From contig NC_081146.1 of NCBI RefSeq assembly GCF_958295425.1, positions 17,865,458-17,929,457 of the forward strand: a stretch of DNA of 64,000 bases, written 5' to 3'. Shown here one piece after another: positions 23,057 through 35,130 of the stretch. Under the pieces are notes generated by a model that did not search any database, was not told the origin of the DNA, and was given only the letters and a program-made list of their open reading frames with translations. The translations under genes and the position numbers were made by a program. Source of the DNA: Solea solea. Taxonomy: Eukaryota; Chordata; Actinopteri; Pleuronectiformes; Soleidae. Every line of letters begins with the position of its first letter. The first letter of the stretch is position 1.

Positions 23057-26000
23057 AAAAGCACTTAATTCTAAGGAGAACAGGATGGAGTACACTGGTG
23101 ACCCCATCAGGGATTTGCCAAAACAGCATTTAAAATGGCAGATAAACATCTTTCATTGATTCAAGCAATAAAGCTTTAACCCTTTGCCTCGAATTTGTAG
23201 TTTGTGTAATTATCAAGAGCATGATTTAGCGCATTCAAGAAGTTCTAATTTGTCTTACTAGAATGTTGTGGTGCATGGATTTTATAACAGCATCCCATAT
23301 TTGTGTCCTTTTCTACAGACTCCGGTCAAGAACGGTATTTCTGATTCTCCTCCAAGTACCACCAGAGGAAGCTCGCCTACCACTGGTGGGACACGTACCA
23401 CAGTTTGAGAACCATGGCTCTATGGACCATTCTTAAAATGGTGTTGCAGAGTAACTGCTCTGTACACAAGAGCAACACTGGCGTTGTTTGACAAATCAAT
23501 ATCTGATCTCACATTCTGAGGTGACACAAATCTGTTTTGAAAATTGGAATTGACGATTACGTTTCTGTGTCGAATAGCCTTGAAAAAAAAAAAACCTGAT
23601 CTGAGTCACATCAACTAAACAAATGCAATAGGAGGCACTTCAGCCTGGTAATCGGAACTTCGCCCTAGTTCATGTATTTTTTAGGCTATTACCTGGCAGC
23701 AGACAGTGATCCTGGCCGCTGACGCTTTACTGCACTTCCATTCATGTGGAGTGGCTCACTTGTGGGCAGCAATTACCAACCAAATGATCCAAACTGGGCC
23801 TTGTGATGAAGAAGTGAGTGGCGTGGCGGCGGAGTGATAGCTGCACTGTCCTTCTTCGCGTGTATGCATGGCATTGTCCCAAATGCTCGTAAACATAGCA
23901 GAGCCAGAGGAGCAAGTGTATGTGTTTGTGAAGGCCCTGTGTGAATACATTGATTTGTGCAGAAAGCAAACACTCATGGGGTTCAATGAAGGATGTTCCT
24001 CTTTATCGTTTATCTTTTAATGTCTCCCTACTAGCAAAACTAGTGTAACTGCTGAATTTGAGTATTATTTCACTGTAAAAGCCCATATTTGGTGCCACTC
24101 TGCATGTACTGTACATGGCACCGATGTGCGGCCTGCTCCCCTCTCACCACGAGATTGTCAGCGTGGAGCTGGTGCAACAGGCAGGCCTGTCATCCACAGA
24201 TCAGAGGCAACAATGGTTTCTTCCTTGGCCTCTTTTGAATATGTCACTGTGGGAACAGCATAATCAACCCCATGTCACCACCAGCTGCTGCATCCGGAAC
24301 ACATTAGAATAAACAACAGGCGAGGCAGAGGCAGAGGTATAATGAGACAAGTGGGTAGGGAGGACAGCAATACACTTGTCTGCCACCAATGGAAAGATGA
24401 TATTGTTCGAGGTTATTTGGCCCACCGTCAACCCTGCACCCCATCTGTGGCCACTAGTGAATGAGGAGCCATGAAGCAGGACTTCAATAACGGAAGGCTG
24501 GAGAGGCATGAAGAACGTCCTCTGTTCATTTCTGTGCCGCACCACAGCTATTAGGAGGAGAGACCGCTCCTGTTGTGTTCACGGACAAGGGCACAAGCCC
24601 ACAGCATCTCACATGAGTGCAGGTTTGTCCTCCTCACGGAGCTGACCTTACTTTTGGATGCACTTTATTTTCGAGCACATGTGTGCAAACTTGTTAATAC
24701 TGTTACTAAAGATTTACCAGCATATCCTTGGATGCCAGATAATGAAGTGGACAAAAGAGAGGAGAAGGAAAAAAGAAGTAGTCCAAGCACCATGACCACA
24801 AGAGCCGCTATTGTTGATTATATTGTTCGATTTCAGGCTGTGGTATGTTTGACAACAATGGGGCATCCTTGGAAATCTCAGACAGATTATAAATAGAGGT
24901 TATTCATAAAATAAAAGTGATTTTAAATCTTTGACGAAGAACCAGTAGGCTAATGCCTGTGCAGGAGAGTCCATCTTTCCGATTTCTCAGAGGCCAGACA
25001 TATGTCATCCTCATACGGACCAAAGAATAACCTGGTGTAGTAGAAAGCTCCAAATCCTCCACAAGTCAAACTGTGCAGAAGACACGTGGAACAGAATTAC
25101 CCCTCCTCCCCCCGCCGTCTCCCATATGGAGCACATGACATTAAATATAGGTTGTGTAATGCATATACCTCTCTCCATTCATCCCGTCTGAAGTGCCCTC
25201 TCACCAGCCACAATCTCGTCTCATCTCCAGAACCTGTGAATTATACAAAATGATGCATTCGCTGCTGATTTCATCAGTCCACTGTAGTTGCTAGTAATCC
25301 CATTATAACATGTCTGTTAGTACAATAGCCTGATATGGCCTGAATAAAGGAAGCCTTTCTTTGCCTTGTCAAAGGTAGGCTGTCTTCCAAATTACTTCTT
25401 CAGAAGTTAAAAGGCCCCCTGCCTAATCAGTCTATTATAGCAGACTAATAGATGACCAGTAATTGCAACTAATAACTTATTACTCATCTACACAAATATT
25501 CTAATAGCTTGTATTTAGAAGCCAATTTTTTTCAATGGACATAGTGAGAGCGAAGGGGGGGGTCCTATTCACAAGCCAGACAGACAGCAGCACAAAGAAA
25601 TATTCCCACAAAGGAAGATCAGAAAGCAACCTGTAGCATGTTTTTTCTTCTCGTAGCTGGAATAATATCTAACCTTATTCATGGGGCTGTGAAACCTCAG
25701 CTCCGTCTTCATCTCCAGAGGCTGTCTATAGCAGCAGGGCTTTGTTTGGTGCCCCAGGCCCTTTTGAGAGAGAGATGGTGAGGGGAATTATAGATAATGT
25801 TCTCCATCCTCTCCCTGTGCCAGCCCGCTAGGCCTCAGACACAGAACTCAGTGGGGACCAGAGACGCGGACACACTGTACATGGCGTGAGCCGCAGCCGT
25901 CATTGTAGTCTCGACACGGCTCACAGGTGGAAACGCATTCAGCCACGCGAGCGCCGCGAGAAACTACCAGCAAGACAAAAATAACAAAGTCTTGTGTCGT

Positions 26001-28065
26001 TTCTGTTGTGATGCATGTACAGACAATCAGCAGCGTCAAGCACGTTCTTTATTACTTGTTACCTAAAAATGTATATTATATGACATTACATGAGCCTCAC
26101 TGTCCAAAGATAGAAGCATTTTTGTGTGTAAGACATAAAAAAAAGATATTATGGTTTGAGATATGATGCTGCTCAGTTTGAATCCTTCTCACTTGATTTA
26201 TAACGTCAGGAAATATTTTTATTCTGAGTTAATGGCCTGAATCTTTAGTTTCTGGTCTTAATTATGTTCCCATTTAAAGAACATATGACTGGATACCAGT
26301 GTGATTGACAGCTGGTATATTGTCCTGTGGGTGCCTGGTTGGAGGTGATGCCTCTGAACTTCACAACCCTTGAGACGTGACAGTGGGACGGGTTTGTTTT
26401 GCAACAATATGACTGTCCATTTTTTGCACAGAGCACTGCAGATTGGACAGACGGACACAGCAGTCCATCAAAGATCCATGTGGGTTCCTCACCTCTCACT
26501 CTTTTCCTGTGCCAAGCACAAAACATGAGGCATGAGTTAAACCAGGTATGTTTTAGATGGTTGAGATTACGATGCTATTTTCTTACATTTTTGAGAGTTG
26601 GAGTTGGATTTTGCATCGCATGTAAACAAGCTTTGGACTGAATCTACACTTGGGAGAAGCGTCATTAACAAATATGTTTATTGACCACAGTGCATTGAGG
26701 ATTGAATGGACAGAGTACAATGGGGGAAGTAAAGGGGCAGGACACACAAAAACCCACCGGGAGTATACAGCCCCCGCTGATCAATGACCTCATCCAGAGT
26801 CAGTTTCTCTTTCAAAGGCGGCAAGACCAAAGAGCAGAGGGGCCTTTTCAGCTCTGCAGATAACAAACCAACACCAGACAACCAATAAAGAGACTTCCAC
26901 TCCATTTAAAAGCAATTAATATTCTTGGCTAGCTGGCGTGAGCCCTTTGGTGTGGCAGGTCTGTACACGCCCCCCACACTGTAATGGAGTTGACTGGTTA
27001 ACTCTGTGGCCACGGTTTTGGCTGCCTGGGTGAGAGCGCTGATGCGCAGTGGGACAGAGTGTTTAGATCAGAGTGAATGGGCCTGTCTCACAGCCCACTG
27101 CACACCAAAAGAGCCTCCTCTTCTCCATCTCTTTCTCCAGACGTGTCTTGCTCTTTCCACCTCTCCCTCTCTCTGTGTCTTCACCGTCCTCTTGCTCTCC
27201 TCCACGTTCTCTCAGAGTCTTTATTGGCTTTTGTTTCTTTTTCTATTCCTGCCTGTCTTTTTTTTCTTTTAAGTTCTCTTCCTCACTCAGTGTGATTGCC
27301 TTTGAATGGGAGCATGGGTTTAAATAGTTATAGCCATTGTTATGTTTGATAATGATTGTCCCTTGAGGATGTGAAAGAAAGGTTGTGGTGAAAAACATTT
27401 TTGTTCTATACACTGGAGAGGGCATTAAAGAAGACAAACAGTTAAATATATAATGGGTCACATTTCTGCATTAAAATGTCAGAGAAACGACAAGACAAAT
27501 GTGTTGGTTGAGTATACGTTTGCAACACTTTATATTCAGAGAAATCTAAACATTTCTATTCAGCTAAAGGTCTGTTTCAATTTTAGTCACCTTTTAATGA
27601 CATTATCCACGTTACTCCCTCGGCTGCATCATCCATTAAACATTAGAGTGAATAAGGAAATATAGAATAGAATAGAATAGAATATGTCACGGTGGTTATG
27701 GTATATATTGTTTTGTAATTATATTCATTTATGATGCCCTTTTTCAGTTGCACATAATTAGAAATTAAGTTTATTATATCTTCTTTATCTGAATTTATGT
27801 TTTATTTACACCCCCTCGTATTTTTGGTTCCTACCTGCCTATGTTGTCGGGGGGGGGGAGATTTCGGTGACAGAGTGTGCGTGTTGTTGCGATGCACATG
27901 TGCGAATAAAAAGTAGAACGTTGGAACTGTAAGTGTATGAACTGTAACCCTGTATCAAGATTCAGGGTTACAAATAGAATAGAATAGAATCGAATAGAAT
28001 CTTTCTTGTCACTGTAACAACTAAATTGAGTGCATTCCTTATGAAAATAAAATAAATTGTTAAAT
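23057..28065. other. Intergenic region, candidate non-coding elements only
   Basis: No coding exon was recognised. Between about 23640 and 26000 the sequence is largely free of simple repeats and has mixed composition, unlike the AT-rich flanks. Around 23380-23412, ACCACTGGTGGGACACGTAC and CACAGTTTGAGAACCATGG resemble the end of an aged hAT element. AGAAT pentamers at 27662-27683 and 27973-28001, the latter followed by CTTTCTTGTCACTGTAAC, look like a reversed retroelement tail. Confidence 0.5.
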
Positions 28066-28078
28066 ACAACGTATAAAA

Positions 28079-28462
28079 GGGCCACACGGTGGTGTAGTGG
28101 TTAGCACTCTTGCCTTGCAGCAAGAAGACCCGGGTTCGAGCCCCGGTTGGAACAAGGGCCTTTCTGCATGGAGTTTGCATGTTCTCCCCGTGTGTGCGTG
28201 GGTTCTCTCCGGGTACTCCGGCTTCCTCCCACAGTCCAAAAACATGCAATGTGGGGATAGGTAAATTGGACACTCCAAATTGACCATAGGAGTGAGTGTG
28301 AGAGTGAATGGTTGTTTGTCTCTATCTGTGTGTGGCCCTGCGATGGACTGGCGAACTGTCCAGGGTGTACCCCGCCTATCGCCCGATGTAGCTGAGATTG
28401 GCACAGCACCCCCCGCGACCCTCTGGCAGAGGATAAAGCGGTAGATGATGACTGACTGACTG
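28079..28462 (+). mobile_element. Full-length tRNA-derived SINE with perfect 13-bp target duplication
   Basis: This is the best copy of the SINE family in the window, 384 bp. The head carries an A-box-like GGTGTAGTGGTTAGCAC and a B-box GGTTCGAGCCCC at about 28131-28142, the internal RNA polymerase III promoter. The body follows, then a tail GGATAAAGCGGTAGATGATG and (GACT)n. The 13 bases acaacgtataaaa are repeated exactly at 28066-28078 and 28463-28475. The intact duplication suggests a comparatively recent insertion. The tRNA-like head is not a functional tRNA gene. Confidence 0.9.
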
Positions 28463-28567
28463 ACAACGTATAAAAATAGCCGAAACTAAAAATAAAAAAT
28501 TAACCTAAACTAACCCTTGTTCATGCTTTCACTGTCAGCATTGTAATGGCGTCTTCTTAACATAAAA

Positions 28568-28852
28568 GCTAGTCCAGAATGCTGCTCAACACCTGAGGTC
28601 TGCTCACACTGTCAGCTCATTTAAATTAGGCCTGAAAACATTATTATCACTATTATTTACTGCAGCTTTTTCTTAAATTCTTAAATAATCATCTTGGTTT
28701 TAGTGTGTTGCTTTTATGTGGATTAATGTCATTTTAATGTATGTGAAATTGTTTTTTCTTAGTGTATTTCTATGCCCTTGTAAATCCCTTGGAGTTGTCC
28801 TGTGTATGAATAGTGCTATACAAATAAACTCGCCTTACCTTGCCTTAAAGAC
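28568..28852 (+). mobile_element. LINE 3' end, Rex1-like
   Basis: The segment begins with AGTCCAGAATGCTGCTC, matching the conserved C-terminal reverse-transcriptase text of teleost Rex1/L2-type LINEs (reads as VQNAAQ-like). It ends in GTGCTATACAAATAAACTCG and CCTTACCTTGCCTT, the usual 3' terminus. Only the last few hundred bases remain, with many small deletions, so it is dead. Confidence 0.65.
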
Positions 28853-31800
28853 AGCCGTCTACATTCAGTAATATTGCACAATCCTTCCAGACAGGTATCA
28901 CGACTGTATATGTGAAATTATGATTTCATATATCAATGGCTGTGGTCTGTTTGTCTGCATTTTCAAAGGTCGGTGTCGTCTCCCTGTGAGTGTGCGAGTC
29001 CTGCAAAAATGTTTTGGGCTTTTCTGAGGCGGTGGAAACTGTGGAGTTCTTCCAGAGAGGGGAGAGGGCAGAGGGCAGACGACAATTTTCTGGGCAACCT
29101 TAATAACTCCCCTCTGGAGCGCAATCCCAGCATGCATTTGTCTGACACTGCGTTTCACCTACAAGTAACTTACAGCATTTAGTTGACCTGTCCTTCGTTT
29201 CGTAGGACTGTCAGGACCATGCAGCCGCAGCTATGGACGCCGCACAAATACAGGATTAAATATTAAAGTTAATAGTGAAAGCTGCTTTGATTTCCATTCT
29301 TTATTATACACTTGCACATATGCCTTTTACAAAACACAAACGTGAAAGGGAATGTAGAGAGGGTTTGCCTTTGGAGACCTTGTGCAGAAAGTGTAACGGT
29401 GGTGCATTAGCAGTTGCCTGGTTGTTTAGTAGGCTGAGGGTAATGAAGAAATCAATGTTCAACGTTCAACGCATCTTTATTTACAGAACAGTGGGGAATA
29501 AAGAGGAGCAGAGCTTATTCTTTCTCTGTATTATCGACCTTTTTTAAAGTAAGAATAAAGCACGTCTATCTCATCAACTTAGGGTGAAAAGTTGACCAGA
29601 TAACAGTTATTCTCTTATAGACTACATAAGCAGCCTGTCAATTGTGGCCTGTAGACGCCTGTGGGCTTCAATTAAATCCAACTTTTAAACCGCCAATTAG
29701 TCGATTAGCACTAGACCTGCTGACCTTTCACTGCCTTTCACTTGTTCATACTGGTGATTTTGTTGTTGTCAGTTTTTGTTGTTTTAAAATACAAATTCAG
29801 ATGTCCTTGTTCATTTCCATCGTGTTTTCTACAGCTAAATCATTTTCATCAATGATATTGGATGTTGCCATAATCTCATCATATTCTCATTTAGTCATGG
29901 TAGAAAAACTTTGGTGATAAAGATAATAAATGATAGTTTTCCCTTGATGAAATGAACACTGTTTGTCTCAGCTGCTCACTGGATGTTTTTAGTGAAGAAA
30001 GAATGTACATGTTGTCTCTGGTTGATTAATTAATGTATGACCTCACAAATGCATTGCTTTGTTGATTTAGATTTATTCTCATGTAGAAATTTTGTTCCAG
30101 TCTTAAAGAAATAACATTTCAGGTGACAGGCTTATTTGTCCTTTGTTACAGATAATTGGTAATCCTCATATAGCGAGAAAATGAGGCTTCAAGTAAATCA
30201 GTGACTGTTGTCCTGGTTAATGTGATCCTGGAGAAGTTGCTTCGCATTGATGGGCATGTAACATAGTGAATACTCTATTCTGCTGGTTCTTTTTATTCTC
30301 TGGTCTGCTATTTCTTATTTCCCACAATTTCCTGGGCCGCGGGACAGCATGAAACCACGCTATCTGCTCTCATTTCACATGCCTTATACTGCTTGATGTG
30401 AGGGCCCTAAACAATAGGCATTTAAGTTTTTTTAGAGACCTGCGCAAATGAAAATTCATCCTCATTATTCATGACATCAAACAGTGCCGGGGCCCATAGC
30501 AGGCTCATTTGCAGCTGAATGTGGGAGGCAGCGGAGACAGTGGCCTGTTTAGCATGTGTTTGTGTTGCAGAGGTGGTGGTGGGACAGAGGAGGAAGGAGT
30601 ACCAGTGGGCCACAGCTGGTGTGCTACAGTCTCAGTCTTCAACCTGTTGCTGTCATAACTGACAGGCAGAGCCATGGCTGGGGACTAATGGACTCTTTCG
30701 GACTGATGTTGACGCTATGAACTCATGATTCATTGAACTCATCATTTCTGCTGGCTTATCCATTGTCCACCGTGTTTCTTCTGCTCCTTTCTCAAGTATT
30801 CTACCATGGTGAGGCACAAGAGTCACAGCTCTATAAGCAACAATTATTTCACCAAATTAGAATCTGCTCAAAGGTCGTAGGGCAATCTCTTACCTTTATG
30901 AATCAGGCTACAATGACTGAGGTTGGCGGACGACGTTGCCCGTTATCTTCATCGTATTTTAAGTCTGAATATGAATCATTGTCCTTACACCATAGATTCA
31001 GGGTCCCCTGATTTAATAGGCTCAGATTAAAGCGCGCTTTCGTGTGTCAATCCATCCTAGGACTTAATGAAAAACTTCAATCGAGGTCAATACAGGGTGA
31101 AAGGATTTCTCTCTCTTTGCTGTGCGTTTGTGTGGTCAATTGTAATGTGTCTATAATGTGTACTGTGATGATTAATTGTATTGATGCTTTTTCTTACTGC
31201 GGTTTGCAAACGCTGCAGCTTTGGCAAAAAGAAACATACGTCTATCCTCTCTTTTTTTTGTCCACCTCTTTGTTTGCATAAGCAGGAATGTACGGTTGTG
31301 TCCTTCATTTCTCCCTTAAAGAAAACCAGCTCCTGTGATTCTTTACAGGCAGTGGAAGGCAGATGTGCTGTCTGTCTGTTTACACCTTGTGTCCCTTTGT
31401 CCCTTCTTTCACCTTTTTATATAACTCCCTGCAAATGTGTGTGTGTGTGTGCGTGCGTGTGTGTGTGTGTGTGTATGTGTGTATTTACCTGACTTACCTG
31501 CTCCAGGAGAGCAGGCTGCAGCAGCTGCCCCGTCACTTCACATCTGCTCTGTCTTCACATCATTGCCCGAAGGGAAGCATGTCTTTCCTGTGATTTAAGC
31601 AGTCAGGTCACCTCTCATGGAGCAGTGAGTATGTATCTGCATGCACGGGGCGCTATTTGTTCCATCTCTTTCGGCTCAATCTGACCAGTTGTGTGTGTGT
31701 TGACTACCTGCATTCATCTCCTGGTCTACCTGCTCCAGGAGAGCAGGCTGCCAGCAGCAGAGCAGTCACTTGGCATCCGTTCTGTCGGACCTAAAACTGG

Positions 31801-34140
31801 CTGATAAACTGAGACAAACACTCACAGACCCACCCTCTCTCTCTCTCTCTCTCTCTCTCTTTTGCCAACCAGTCGACTGAACACTGACCTTTGCAGCACA
31901 TGCACGCACACAAAAAGAATCCAACTGTTTTTCTCTTGAACAGTTTGGTGAGCGCAGAACATGAACGGGGGCCTTGGAAATACAATGTAAGCATGTTATT
32001 TTATGTTGACTAGTTCTTTTCTCTTTGTCCGCACTGTTTTTTTTTGCTCGAGCTGCTGCCTCGGCTCTTCTGCCTCCTTTTCGGAGAGTTTGCAAAAAGT
32101 TTTCTGTCCAACCATCTGGTGTCACGAGCTCAGACAACCAAAAGAAAATGAATCGTATAAAACCAGCTGTAACCCCAGCATAAAGAATAACATTATTTCA
32201 TTCCCAAAACAATCAAGGGAATAACGTTCATCCAGTATCTCATCAGGGGTGTTTTTATAATGGCACAACAGCAGCACTTAGGTACGGAAGCGTACCCCAC
32301 TTTTTTTTGTATGTGTGGCAGCATTACGCTTCCGTACTGAGGAGAAGTACTTGTGTCCTTATCAACTGCTGTTTCTCACAACAGTGAGTCAGCGATGGAT
32401 CGGCAAACAAAAGCACATTTATTGGCTGAAACACAGCAGCAGAGTCACACACATATAGTGTTAATCCATTGGTTGAGAGTTGGACTCTTCCCTCCATTCA
32501 TCAGTCTTTAAAATATTTTGGAGATAGAGCTGTGTCTGTAAGACAGTGACACTCTCGGCTTCAGTATATATAAGTGTTTACTGAGCTCTGCCTGCCTGCT
32601 CAGAAATGTTATAGTGGCTGTCAACATGAGTCAGCAGGAGAAACACTCCGCAGTGCAGCAGAATTCCATAGAAGAAGACACCATATTGCTCTTGAAAAAG
32701 AATAAACAGTGAGATCGTGGATTTTGCAAGCACTTGAGGTTACAGCCCCAGCCGACAAGGTTGGGTCTCCACGGAAAATGTTTCGGCAAACTGTGGGAAA
32801 TGTCGGATTTGTATATTTTGTACTGAAGGAGCAAAACATGTGTGGTATTGTTCCATGCTTGTCACATCAAATATCTAAAGTCATATAGTCCTCAACAAAT
32901 TCTCACACATGGGTTTTCATGGTGGTGATATATGATTTTAATAAAAAAGGATGTTGATGCTAAGGGGGAGGGAAGCATCCAAGCCTCAAGAGTTTGGATA
33001 CAACGTCCCTTATTTCAACCAAAACCACAACAAGCAGTTAAAACAGTACCACAGTGATATGCACGTGCAGACATACATAACATAATTCTGGGTGAAAAAC
33101 ATAGATGAGCTCACACATACTGTATATCTGGATTACAGAAACAATGGTAACATGTGATCCTAGAGATTGGGTTGAAGTTGTTAACTACTCTTAGTGGCAG
33201 CATTAGTCACCTCTGGTCGTTTTCATTGCCAGTAGCAAAGTGCACCAATACTATATTTAGTTTCACTGGTGTTTACATTTCAGATTCAGATTCACTTTAG
33301 TGGTCTCAGAAGGGCAATTCATCCGTAGCTTCCCATACCCAATCATCCATTTTACACATACAAACATGCGTGATCATGATTGTTAATAATGTTTTTGGCC
33401 TTTTCAGCCACCCGATGTCCCCAGACTGAACACATTTCTCTCAATGCGAAACCCCAGTGATTTTGCAGTAGATGTTGCTGAGAGCATTTCTGTCATGTGC
33501 ACGCACCAGGATAGAATATATTGTGCTGTTTTCTTGCTCTCACTCTGCTGGTAGCCTATCATCACTTCAGGCCACCTTATAAAAGTTTTTTTTTTATGTT
33601 ATTGTACAGCATCCATGTACAAATAGCATCAGAGGGAAAGGTGCATCAGCAAATAACCTAAAATACAAATCAATCTAATAAATAAGAATAGAAGGGAAAT
33701 GTATCAACTCAGCTATCTAAACCATCGGGGAGGGCTCTCATAATATCATATCATCTCTGGGCTTTGGATCCGGTTTAAAGACTTCACGTACAATTTGAAT
33801 TTGTTTCTAAAGAAGAAAAAATTGAGCATGTTTACATTCTATTTTTTGTGTATAACATTAACAAAGAGTTCAATGTAAGTGGAATTTTTCTTTCAACCAC
33901 TTATGAAGGCATGTACTGCGTTACATGAGAAAAAATACATGGTCCATAGTTTCAATGTTGTTTTCACAAAATGTGCAGCTGTTTTCTTCTATGTTGAAAC
34001 TAGTCTGAATGATTCCTTTTGTTGTTGTTGTTTTTTTTTAAATCAAATGTTTGCAATATATCATTTTCTCATTGAATCCAGAGAATAATTTCCCCGTATT
34101 TTCTAATGAAGTTATCAAACAGAGTTCCTCTCGTCTCCCT
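28853..34140. other. Intergenic region with microsatellites and one hairpin
   Basis: No gene was recognised. Repeats are (GT)n with GC interruptions at 31436-31475 and (CT)n at 31838-31860. A perfect 13-bp inverted repeat lies at 32282-32294 and 32325-32337. The interval 30300-30680 is less AT-rich and could be a non-coding element. Confidence 0.5.
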
Positions 34141-34149
34141 TTAGCGCTT

Positions 34150-34215
34150 TGGTTTTAAGACCCGCCCCCTTCCTGGTCACCTCGCGTGCGCCCGCTTCCG
34201 CTTCCGTCTGTGCAG
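34150..34215 (+). promoter_or_regulatory. Candidate GC-rich promoter and first exon of an unknown transcript
   Basis: Within an AT-rich desert this short stretch has a GC box (CCCGCCCCC at 34161-34169), repeated ETS-like CTTCCG at about 34195-34206, and then TGTGCAG followed by the consensus donor GTAAGT at 34216-34221. CpG dinucleotides continue to about 34400. The arrangement is that of a TATA-less housekeeping-type promoter with a short first exon on the + strand. I find no matching coding exon downstream before prdm13, so a non-coding RNA or a gene with distant exons are both possible. Confidence 0.4.
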
Positions 34216-34499
34216 GTAAGTCGCAACTTTGTTTGTATTTGAAATGTTTAACCATCCGGTCTGCTGGTAGGTCCGTCGTCAATTATTATTCCTTTGTGGA
34301 AACGTCGTCGTGGCTGTAATGGCTTGTGGGTGGATTATTACCGGCACCGTCCGTGACGACTTGCGGGTTGTAGCTGCGGTAGCACCGCGCTCTCGTCTCT
34401 CTCAGGAGAGCCTGATTTAAAAAAAAAAAAAAAAGTGTTTCCTTTCACTGCAGTTTAGTAGTTTGGGGAGTTAGCTGGTCTAGATAAACAGCAGGTGGT

Positions 34500-35130
34500 T
34501 CAAAAGTACCAGTCCAGTGGTACTTGTACAAGTACACTGGACAGCAGATGATGCATGGTCACATTTTATTACTGTTTCCCAGTCTTGTATAAAGTACATT
34601 TAAGGGATACTTGAGTAAAAGTACAAGTATCTTTTGGTAGAAGTTGAAGTCACTTTTAATAATGGTACTTAAGTACAACTCTTAAAGTATATGACACTTA
34701 CTGTACTTAAGTATAAAAAGTGTTATGGTTTTTTTTTTTTGATTGAGCCATGGTTGCTAAGTGGTAGGGCGAGTTGTCTTTGAACTGGAAAGGCTTTGTG
34801 TTCAATTCCTGGCTCTGCTAGTCTGATATTTGTCCTTGAGCAAGACACGTAACCCCATGTTGAAGCGTGTGAATGGGTATGAAGGATGTGTGAATGGGTG
34901 AATGACAAAACTGTAGTGTAAAGCAGCTCATCAAGACTAGAAAAGCGCTATACTATATAAATACAGACCATTCATCTTCTTCTGGTTTTATTTGGTAGTC
35001 ACGAGTAACAAAGACAGTGCATGGAAACGTAGTGGAGTAAAAGTAAACGTTGCTAGAAATGCAAATAGAGTACAGATGTGAATTTTGTACTGAATTACAG
35101 TAACAAAGTATTTGTAATTTGTTAAATTAC
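34500..35130. mobile_element. Interspersed repeat split by a nested SINE-like insertion
   Basis: The left part (34500-34735) is dense in GATACTTGAGTAAAAGTACA, GTAGAAGTTGAAGTCACTTT and TACTTAAGTATAAAAAGTG motifs. Similar wording, GTAGTGGAGTAAAAGTAAAC and AACAAAGTATTTGTAATTTG, resumes at 34985-35130. The 245 bases between belong to another element. I read this as one older element interrupted by a younger one; its class is not determined. Confidence 0.5.
34738..34980 (+). mobile_element. tRNA-like SINE inserted into an older repeat
   Basis: The start (CTAAGTGGTAGGGCGAGTTG), a B-box-like GTTCAATTCC at 34801, the phrase CTTGAGCAAGACACGTAACC and an end AAAAGCGCTATACTATATAA match a second widespread teleost SINE-like family distinct from the 28079 family. 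I see no clear target duplication. Confidence 0.6.

Noticed and set aside
28079..28150. tRNA-like sequence with A and B boxes
   Set aside because: It is the head of a SINE with target duplications; it lacks a proper cloverleaf and is not a tRNA gene.
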